Source of the DNA: Linnemannia schmuckeri
Lineage: Eukaryota; Mortierellomycota; Mortierellomycetes; Mortierellales; Mortierellaceae
Direction: 5' to 3'
Assembly (NCBI GenBank): GCA_029449235.1
Contig: JANATG010000010.1
Span: 930,001 to 994,000 of the forward strand
DNA: 64,000 nucleotides
Part shown: in pieces, positions 55,085 to 64,000 of the stretch
Numbering within the stretch: the first letter of the stretch is position 1
How the letters are laid out: every line of letters begins with the position of its first letter
The notes under the pieces: generated by a model
The model's input: the letters and a program-made list of their open reading frames with translations, nothing else
Database searches by the model: none
Told to the model about the DNA's origin: nothing
Program-made: the position numbers and the translations under genes

Positions 55085-56067
55085 GCCTTTTTTGTCGTCT
55101 AGTCCTTGCTGTTATTTTTCCCTCCCTTTTTTTTTTTTATTGTATTGCTTTTTTCCCTTTTTCTTGTTCTTCCTCTACCGCTCTCTCTTTTCACTCTCCT
55201 CTCTGCCCCCTCTCACATTCTGCGTACTCCCCTTCTTTCTTTTTCTTTCCTTTTGTCGCTCATTTCCCTTACTTCTTTTCTTTTTCTTTTCACCCCTCTC
55301 TTCCCCTCTCTCCCTTCTGACCACCTCACCCCTCCCAACCCGTAACGAATCCACTCCCCCTCCTCATTTACACTTACACACACACTCCCTCTCTCTCTCT
55401 CTTTCTCGCACACCACTTTAACGACCATCGCATTTGCTTTAATACGCTCACTACTTTTATCACACTTTGCCACGAGGTAAAAATACCCATCTCTCTTGAC
55501 TCCATACACTCATGCACATTCAGCAAACACACAATCGCACCCTTGTGTTTTGTACCCTTTTCTCCACTCTCTCTCCAGTGCCTTCTGTCCGTCTGTTAGT
55601 CTGTTCGGTCTGTTTCCCCCGACAACAGCCCCCACTACTGAACTGGCCACTGGACCCTGTGTCTCATAAATTGCATTCTTTTGCTTTTATATCCCCTGGC
55701 TGCTGCTCTTTCTCCTTCTTTCTTTTTGTTTCCTTTCTTCCTTCTCCCCTTCTTTCTTTCCACCCGGGCAGCAGGGCTGCGTATGTTTATTTGTCCGGGA
55801 CCCAATACAGCAGCACCGTCAGCGAAAAACTGTTATAGTTATACTAAAATAATCATCCTCGTCTTTAATAGATCTCTCTTGCTCACCTCCTCTCTCTCTC
55901 TCTCTCTCTCTCGCCCCACCTAAACCTTCGAAAAACGATAACAAGCAAAAACAGAACAGCCGCTACACACTCGACTAAGAGACAACTCAAATATCACGGA
56001 ACAACAGGAAAACTGGGATCCGAACGACGATATACCTTCTATTCTTTGTAAAGTCGGCTGGCTTCCA
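54531..56067. other. Divergent intergenic region, CT-rich
   Basis: Promoter region of CMC4 (-) and long CT-rich leader of SET2 (+). It includes a GTGTTGTT minisatellite (about 54806-54845), a T run near 55054-55083 and a (CT)n run near 55889-55911. Open frames here reflect the CT bias. Confidence 0.65.
54806..54845. repeat. (GTGTTGTT)n minisatellite
   Basis: About four to five tandem 8-nt units. Confidence 0.85.
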
Positions 56068-59000
56068 ATGTTGCCTCGCCTTCACATGGATGATACGATC
56101 ATAGAAAGCGGACGAGTCATCTCGAGAGAGACAGCTATCATCTTGACAGGAACTACAACAACTACAAAAACCAATGGTCGCTCAGCCGGAGGAGGAGAAT
56201 CCCTTACACTATCCTCATTCACTTCCACCACCGTTTGCGCAGGAGCAGGAGCAGGATCAGGAGCGGCAGGGTCAGGCGGTCCCTTGCCGTCGACTCCTCG
56301 GCGGACTGGATTGGCCTCGTCTGCTGCTGGTTCTGGATTGGACTCTGCTGACCGATATGCCAATATGGATCTTGCAGCCAACATGACCCCTGAGCTTGTT
56401 GATGGGCATCAGGACGAACATGGTAAGAAACTACACAATTAGTCGTTGTCTTGTTTTGTTATCGGGACATGTTTTGTTGTTATTGAGATAGAGTGATGAA
56501 ATCAAAAAATAGTCGGGACATGAGCTGATATAACCGACTGGGCAATCGAGCAACAGTCAGGACATGTGCTGTTGATGTAAAAATGGACAAGGGGACAAAG
56601 TCAGCGTTGACTAACTTGTCGCTATGACTATCTTCGAACTCTTACTTTAGATGGTCATCACCTCAACCATGAACAGGACCAAACACCTTTTGAACCCATA
56701 GTCGACATCGAGGGCAGCCCAGATCCAGAGCCAGTACGGCATCGGAAGTCATGGCAGATCCGCACTCCAGATATACCTCCCCCTCCTCCTCCATGCAAGT
56801 CGTCATCGTCTCCAGAACCCTCATCGCAGAATGGACGGCTCTCACCCCTCTCAAGGCTCTTTGATATGGACGAAGGCACAGATGGACCAGATCGACTTTT
56901 GCAGAGCAATGCAGAGAGCCGACCGCGAGTAGTATATCGAGACAGCCGGAAAGTCGATTCGAGGGGAAATTCATCTTCCCCTTGGCGATCGAACGGGACG
57001 GCGTCAGATTACAACAAAATCAACGATGACGACGACGACGACGAGATTCGTATTGACGATGATGACGAGGAAGAGGACTTTTATAGGAAGTCAAGGTCAA
57101 GGCGGAATATTAGAGTCTCGTCGTCACGCTCACTCTCTCGCTCGCAATCAGCTTCACCTCCACCTCCACCACCGCCTCCTCCAGCACCAGTTGGTCCACC
57201 GTCGATCAAGGACCTGCCTTCAGTCGTGGAAGAGGCTACAAGGGGCTATCAGACTATTCAGGATAACATTTACAAGGGCGCTAACACTGGAAACTCTCCT
57301 GTGGACGACTGCTTGCCCTGTCAGTGCAAATTCAATCCACGTAAGCCTCTGAGCGTGGTTTGCTAGCACTGTCATCTGCTGTCGTTGAACGGGTTCAAAG
57401 TAACTCACTCACAAAATGCCATTTTTTCGATTTTGCTTTTGTGATATTAGATGTTGACCCACGGTGGAAGGCTTGTGGCCCCGACTGTATCAACAGGAAC
57501 CTGCTTGTTGAGTGTATTGAAGACGATTGTCCATGCGGCTCGTACTGTCTCAACAGGAGGTATGGTCATGGTCGTTACTGCATATACATCGCCCTTATTC
57601 GATCGAGCATATGGTTTGATAATGCAAAGACGACCTAACCACATATTTTTGTCGCTGTTGTTATTTTTACTTCCCCTCTTAGATTCCAGATGAGGCAAAA
57701 TGCACGGGTCGATGTTGTTAGGACGGAAAAGAAGGGGTTCGGACTTCGGGCCAAGGAGGATCTTCCGACGTAAGTCTTGTTGCCTAATTTTGCATATTGC
57801 TGTTGTTGATTTGTTTTCGCAAATGGCCGTCAACACTTGATTGACCACCCTTCTCTTCTGCTTTTTCTTTGCTGTGTTTTTCTCATATTAGTGGATCATT
57901 TGTGATGGAGTACATTGGAGAAGTACTTCCATATGCGAGTTTCGTTAAGCGCACGCGGGAGTACTCGATTGCTGGAGTCGAGCACTTTTATTTTATGTCT
58001 CTGCAGTCTGATGAGGTCATCGATGCCACCAAGAAGGGATGTCTTGCACGATTCATCAACCATTCTTGCAACCCCAACTGCCATCTGGAAAAATGGGTCG
58101 TAGGATCCAAACTCAGGATCGGTATTTTCACCATTAAGCCAGTCCAGAATGGCGAGGAGCTCACCTTTGACTATCAGTTTGAGCGATACGGGTAAGCTAT
58201 TGGGAAAATAATCTTTTCCTATTATACTTTTTTTTTTTTTTTTTGTGAAAGTGGTGGCGTACACGATTGCAAAAGTTACATGTTAACGTTCTGTACGTCT
58301 TTTTTCTTTTTTTTTGCTCATACGTAGTGTTGAGGCTCAAAAGTGCTACTGTGGCTGGCCTAACTGTACTGGATATATCGGAGGCAACAAGAGAACGTCA
58401 GCCATGCGGATGAACAGCTTCAACGATCTGGTAGAAGACGAGGATGCTGATGAGATTGAACTCGGCGATGAGATCGTGCTGAGTATACCGAAGAAAAACA
58501 AGGTTCGGGATGGCGACTATGAAGATTCTTACGAGTCCAGGTTGACGCAGGGTATCGAGGATCCAGCACTGATGGAGCGATTGGCCAGAGTCATGTTCAT
58601 GAAGCCCAAGGTTCAAAAGAGCAAACGACTCCTCGCCAAGTTGATGGCAACCACAGAACGCGCCTGTTTACGTCGGTTCCTGGTTCTGCATGGACTGGTC
58701 ATCTTGAAGTCTTGGCTCAGACACTTTAAGGACGAGGAGGACATTGTGATGGGAATCATGTTTGTACTGCCCAGGATTCCCTTACTCTCCAGAAACGCCA
58801 TCGAAGATTCTCAGATCGAGGAAGCTGTTCAAGAGGTCGCAGAAGGTCCCGATTCTCCGTCCAAAGGCATGGCTCAGAATGTCCTTGCAGAATGGAAAGA
58901 GCTCAAGTCCACCTACCGTATCCCCAAAGCTAAGAAAACGGTTAGTTGAGCCTTCTTGTTTTCTTTGCTTATCGTGTTAATATCTTTTGCTGCTGGCACT

Positions 59001-61521
59001 GATCCTCTAGTTTTCTAATGTGAAATTTTCTCCCATAGCCTGTGGCTACACCTTCTGAGGCTGTCAGCACACCTAATTCTGACTCTGTTGGAATCTTTTC
59101 ACCCACAGAGAGGGACATTGGCACCAACTCACCAGCGGATGTGGTTTCGAACTTGGGCAAGCGGCCGTCCCGCTTTGATGAATCCGACGCGGTCTGTGGC
59201 GGTTCAGGCTTAGAGAAGAGGAGCCGGTTCGATGAGCATCCAAACCAGACTACAGTGCCAACTTATGATGCAGGATCGACACCGACACAGTACATGGCGG
59301 ACTCCAACCAACAACTACATAAGCTTGACCAAGCCTCCAATCCAGTTGCTCTAGGATCCAATGATACCTTTATTGGTGCAGATACGTATAGTGGAGATCA
59401 CCCTGATCTGGAGTATGAACGACGAGAGTACTACCGGCAGGCAGAGTACAGGAAGGAAGGGTACTATGATCGACCGCACGGCCCAAGCTACCCTCGCTCA
59501 GAGTCGTATGGTAGCTCAGGGAACTACGAGTCGACTCAGGGACGAGCCCAGGAAAACGAGCGCTACGAAACCTATCGAAGTGACCGGGATCGCGATCGAG
59601 ACCGTGAACGCGACCGAGAGCGCGAACGCGAGCGTGAGAGGTACCGAGATTATTACTACGAGGACTATGAGCGTGATCGCGAACGCGAAGGCAGAGGTCT
59701 CCCACGTCGCGACCGACGAGACAAAGTACCAAGGCAACCCCTCGAGTTTGACTTGCGAGGACGTGAGCCAAGGCAGCGTTCTCCTCCAGCTGCAGCTGTT
59801 ACTGATGACAGTGCTGCACAGCCGGTCACACAACCAGTCGTGGAAGCCGATCCTCCCTGTGGCACTCAGCAGGATTTGAAGGAGATAGCCACACTGGAAC
59901 CCGTCACGCTCGGCGTGACAGCTATGCCTGATGAGACTCCTCAAAGAACTACAGAGGCTAGCGTCGAACTATCAGCACAGCCAAGTCAAGATGTCTCTGT
60001 TGCCGCGCCTCAAGAAGATGTCGCCCAGTCTATGACCAAAGACTCGGCACCACAGACTTCAGGACCAAATGACTATGACCGGCCTTCCCGCGCACGCGAT
60101 TACGACGATGACGAGGACCGCTACTCGCGCCGTCATTCTTCAAGCAGTCACCACTACCCGCCCTCTCGTCGGTACTCTCCCTCCCAGTTCCCTCATCCCC
60201 GTTACTTTGCCAGACATCCGCCGTCATACAGGAGTTCGAACAGGCACTCTGGCCCTTCTGCAAGTGCGCTTCCTGGCCTGCCTCCTCACTGGCGGAAGGC
60301 GTCGGACACTGAGGGTCGGATTTATTACTACAACGAGATCACTCGGGAGACTCAATGGGATGCACCCAAAATGGACCCAGTTGAGACTCCTCCTCCTCCT
60401 CCTCCTCCTCCACCACCACCACCAGTCCCGCCTGTCCACCCGTATTATCAGGAAGCTGGACCCATGCCTCCTACACAGCCAATGTCTATGCCCATGTACT
60501 CGACTGCCGCACCTCCAAGCACCAGGACCCCAGTCGAGCAGACCCCATTCGCCTTTACTTCTCCTATCGCACAGCCTTCAGCCAGCAGGGGTGTCTCCAA
60601 GAAGAGCATGTCAGAGAAGGACCTCAAGGCTGCTGTAAGTGTCAAGGGCACAAGGGCGATCTTCGGGAGACTCGCGTCTAACTTTTTTTCTTTTTCGAGT
60701 CATCCCAAACTAACCGGGCTTGTTTTTGCTATTTGTGAATTAGATCTCTGCTACGGTTGTCAAGAACATGGCAAAGTACAAAATCAAGCTGGGATCAACC
60801 GAGGCTTTCAAGAAGCATGCACGAAGGGTAAGTCTTGGTCAGAGCGACATTTTTTTTAACTTGCGGGGATGTATGTTGAAGCAAATTGATGTTACTGCGC
60901 TGCCTATGTTCAAGTTGTAATTGATACTTATTTTTCAACCTGCAATAGATGACCCACTTGATTGCGGACAAGGAGATGCGGTACAAGGCGTTCCGATCAG
61001 GCCAGTTGAGCGAGATCAGCACATCGATGAAGTCTAAGATCCACAAGTTTGTCAAAGACTATATGGCAAAGTTGTTTAAGAAGCAGCCACTAGAAGACCA
61101 ACGATCACGATCGTCGATTGTGGAGCTTGTGTATGGCAAAAAATCGGCGGACCCTCACACGATTTTCCATGGAACTGACACGACGGCGATCCCACCTGTA
61201 GTCGCGGCGGCGATTGGACTTCAACTTGGAGGGGTCGGTATGTCTTCCGTGACGATGGCCAGCAGTACCGTTTCTGGATCGTCGTCTTCATCTTCACCGG
61301 CGGCGGCGGTGGCGGCAGGCAAGGCTGCGGGATCGGGACAGCAAGGAGGACTGAACTATGGAGACGTGGATGTGGATGATGAGGAAGATGTCAAGTATGG
61401 TGACGATGACGATGACGACAATGTGGATGACGACGACGTGGTGGGAGGTCTTGGAAGGGATAGAGACGAGGATGACGACGACGAAGGTGGCATTGCCGCC
61501 GTACCCTCTGTATCTGTTTAA
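56068..61521 (+). CDS. SET2: Set2 histone H3 lysine-36 methyltransferase (about 1468 aa)
   Basis: Nine exons: 56068-56422, 56651-57340, 57451-57559, 57683-57769, 57892-58191, 58328-58940, 59039-60634, 60744-60827, 60949-61521; GT-AG, frame conserved. Domains in order: AWS (about 337-388: CLPCQCKF, GPDCINRNLLVECIEDDCPC); SET (about 389-512: GFGLRA, VMEYIGEVL, RFINHSCNPNC, GEELTFDYQFERYG); post-SET CYCGWPNC; an LEDGF/TFIIS-N-like helical domain (about 560-690); an RD/RE dipeptide stretch (about 899-940); WW (about 1130-1162, PPHWRK..GRIYYYNEITRETQWD); poly-Pro; SRI (about 1240-1335, ISATVVKNMAKYKIKLG, KHARRMTHLIADKE). The SRI domain binds phosphorylated RNA polymerase II, coupling H3K36 methylation to elongation. 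The tail is acidic. The start Met is the least certain part. Confidence 0.95.
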
Positions 61522-61882
61522 GACTTTCTTTTTTGTATTACTACTTTTCACTTTTCTGTATATCACCTTTTTCATTACACCTTTATGAACCCTAACTATC
61601 AGATGGGAATCACGTCTTCTCCTTCTCCCATTTGAATACACTACCCTGACAGCAATGTCTATCCTTCCATCTTCTATCCTCTTCCTCACCATCATTTTTG
61701 TCGGACGAACATTACAGCGACCACAACCAAAACAAAAAGAAACCAATGGAGCTTAAGATTAAAAAGAAACCTCCCCAAAAAGCGAGCACCTTAAGTCAAG
61801 CGGTGAAAAGAATTTACATTATAAACAAAAACGCGCATGAATAAATAATAGTTATGCTGCGGTACAAGAAAAAAAAATGCAT

Positions 61883-62138
61883 CTAAGTGGCAGCCCTGCC
61901 TTTGGTTTCAATAGGTAGGAAGCACATACAGACGGCCGAAACAAAGAACATGATCGAGGCTGTGTAAAGGGGGAAATAGGTGTTGACCGACAGCATTGCC
62001 CCTACGATCAATGGCGTAATAATTCCCGCTCTAATGTGTACAATGATAAGGAAGGGCATTAGGATTTCAAAAGCATTGATAACCCAATATGGATAATAGA
62101 GAAAAGGTTTAACACAGACGCACACAGAAATGAAGCCG

Positions 62139-62169
<31 letters not shown>

Positions 62170-63841
62170 CTTACAGGCGAGACATGGCGGCAGCAACACC
62201 GCAGGCAGTGCCGCGGATATCAGAGGGGAAGACTTCGGGCGTGTAAGAGTAAAGAACAGCATAGTTGAGGGTCGCAAGGAGACTGAGAATAGCCGAGAAG
62301 GTGGTCATTGCCACACGGCTTGATAGAACTGCAAAGAGGATGGTTGCCAAAGCTGTCCCGAACGTTGATACCGCCATTGTGTACCTCCTCCCCAACCGTC
62401 CCTCCACCATCACCGTCGCGATCTACATCATATAGCACAAGAAAATGAACAGAAATGAATGAATACTCTGTGTGTCAGAAAATATTAACTTGTGCATTGT
62501 TCGTCAAAAAGCTTTGAGCACAGAAAAAAGTTTACCACAGAACCAGGAACACCAGCAGCGGCATAGATCAAGATATCCATATACACCAACTGCAATGGCT
62601 GGTGACCACCTTGTCCATGCTCCTGCAAGAACTTGGGGTAAAAGACATTGAACGCGGTATAGGCAAAGGCGACCAGCGCCCAGATGGTCCAGATCAGGAT
62701 CGTGCTCAGCCGAAACTCAGGCACAAACAACGGTCCCAATCGTTCCACAGCCTTCTCGATTTTGTACTGCCATCGCCGGCGGTATCTCTGAAACGCGATC
62801 CATGTCTTGCTATGATGGTCGCTGCCGTTCCCATTGCCGATGCCGCCTGGAGGACGATGATGCTGGATCCCCGAACTCCCGTTTCCGTTCTGTCGTCGGA
62901 TTCGATGTCCGTTGTTTGATTCCGTCCTCCTTCTCCCACTGCTGCCGTTGCTGTTCCTAGAGTTCTCCATATCACTCAGGTGTGCTTCAGAGGCTTCCGA
63001 AGCAGACGATGAGGACGACTCGTCCGAAGAGGAAGCGTCTCCAGCATTCACGGGACGGTTGAACCGAAGTGTCAACGTCTCAATGTTCTCGTCAAATGCC
63101 TCCGACTGGGTCTCCTTGTGGTTAATCTTGAAGATCCTACACAGGACCATCGCCGCCTCCTGGTGTCGATTGTTGTTCAATAGATACTTGGGCGATTCCT
63201 CCAACCTAAACAATATCACCCTTCCCACCACCATCGACAGCGTCTAAGAAAAAAAGAATACGTCAGGAAGAAGGCGAACAAGTTAGAAAGCAGCCTGTTC
63301 GTGTTGTCGCATATAACTTTACTACTCATTAAAACCAAGAGAAAACTTACGAGACTGCCCATGGCGAGCAACATGTACCGCCATCCTTTGCCCTGACAGC
63401 CTCCCTCGACGGGAGTCTCACAACTGTAACGGGGCAACAAGAAATACCCTAGAATCGAAGTCGCCACTGCACCAAACGAAAAGAATATCGACAGGAACGT
63501 CAGCAGGTGCTGGTTCTTTTTCGGCGTGAACTCCAAAAATAGTGCCCCTATTAATAATATTAAATGTTTGTGAACGAAAGAACGAAAAGGAAAACAAAAT
63601 GATTAGCGATTGAGCGCGTTTGTCAACAGAATATGAAGAGGACAAAGCGATGAGAAAAGGGGCAGGAAGTGATGCAGATATTTTACCATCTACCTATTGT
63701 ACCGAGAAAGCAACAAAGACAGGCAGAGGAAAAGAAAGGAGTTTAGTGAATTTGTGTGATATCTGTTTCCTTCAATTCCATTGTCTTTGTGTTCCTACGA
63801 TCATTTAGTGTTAGACATCTTACCGGCATGTTTCCGCCAAC
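61883..63841 (-). CDS. SV2/SVOP-like major facilitator transporter, 5' end outside window
   Basis: Six exons are visible: 63841-63824 (18 nt), 63693-63687 (7 nt), 63547-63351, 63243-62536, 62422-62175, 62030-61883. Joined across the micro-exons they read VGGNMPVDGALFLEFTPKKN, the conserved SVOP/SV2 segment at TM4. Other marks are LEESPKYLL (after TM6), GRLGRRYTM (between TM8 and TM9), YTPEVFPSDIRGTA and a C-terminal FLPIETKGR, all usual in the sugar-porter-like MFS group. A cytoplasmic loop of about 110 residues, rich in Ser, Asn and Gly, lies between the two six-helix halves. The substrate cannot be inferred. The 62174-62031 intron holds a 29-nt poly-A (+ strand). Confidence 0.88.
62139..62167. 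repeat. Poly-A tract (29 nt) in an MFS-gene intron
   Basis: Uninterrupted A on the + strand (T on the coding strand), 7 nt after the 5' splice site. Confidence 0.95.
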
Positions 63842-64000
63842 CTTAGCACGGACAAAGATTCAGTAAAAGAGACACAGTGCATTAATGACCATTCTTCATA
63901 CAGATCAAAGACAAAACCAGAAACGTCCAGCAGTAAACCCCTGATCCTTCCTGCTGCCCTCTACTGCTTGTCTTTCATCCTGTGTCCAAAAACATAGCAA

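Noticed and set aside
1..64000. CRISPR array, bacterial operon or prophage
   Set aside because: No regularly spaced direct repeats; gene structure is eukaryotic with spliceosomal introns.

Overview
The window is eukaryotic nuclear DNA from a fungus. Genes carry short GT-AG spliceosomal introns, the products include fungal families (Scw1/Whi3-type RRM protein, Pho80-like cyclin, Set2, Mdm35, Cmc4), and non-coding DNA is rich in A/T homopolymers, GA/CT tracts and microsatellites. Low-complexity polyQ/S/N coding tracts, a fungal MscL channel, many introns per gene and well-conserved animal-like proteins (Arl2, AP-1 mu) suggest an early-diverging fungus of Mucoromycota/Mortierella type; this placement is inference. 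Gene models were spliced by hand from reading frame, GT-AG borders and family alignment from memory; no transcript data were available. || Layout. 0.8-4.2 kb: Pho80-like cyclin (-). 6.9-8.7 kb: six-exon MscL mechanosensitive channel with a zinc-ribbon tail (-). 12.3-15.3 kb: Sel1-repeat protein with a long disordered N-terminus (+). 15.9-18.1 kb: AP-1 complex subunit mu (-). 18.9-20.6 kb: two divergent genes for small secreted proteins that share one motif. 21.1-23.0 kb: low-complexity protein of unknown function (-). 25.0-27.5 kb: two-RRM Scw1/Whi3-like RNA-binding protein (-). 30.2-32.7 kb: PhoD-like phosphatase (+). 32.9-33.5 kb: GPI-anchored cupredoxin-fold protein lacking copper ligands (-). 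35.0 kb: tRNA-Asn(GUU). 35.5-41.2 kb: accessory block with four copies of one unrecognised Cys-rich family (two intact, one frameshifted, one decayed). 43.2-46.7 kb: Mdm35/TRIAP1, a CENP-B/pogo-type DNA-binding protein and Arl2 (all -). 48.1-50.8 kb: mitochondrial 2-oxodicarboxylate carrier (+). 51.3-54.0 kb: cold-shock-domain glycine-rich protein (+). 54.3-54.5 kb: Cmc4 (-). 56.1-61.5 kb: Set2 H3K36 methyltransferase (+). 61.9-63.8 kb: SV2/SVOP-like MFS transporter, 5' end beyond the window (-). || Most genes are conserved housekeeping genes with no operon-like logic. The parts least explained by known families are the four-copy 35.5-41.2 kb cluster, the divergent secreted pair at 18.9-20.6 kb, and the inverted-repeat element in the long first intron of the cold-shock gene. 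The intact or near-intact members of the cluster and the secreted-protein genes have recognisable TATA boxes, which would fit inducible, condition-specific expression.
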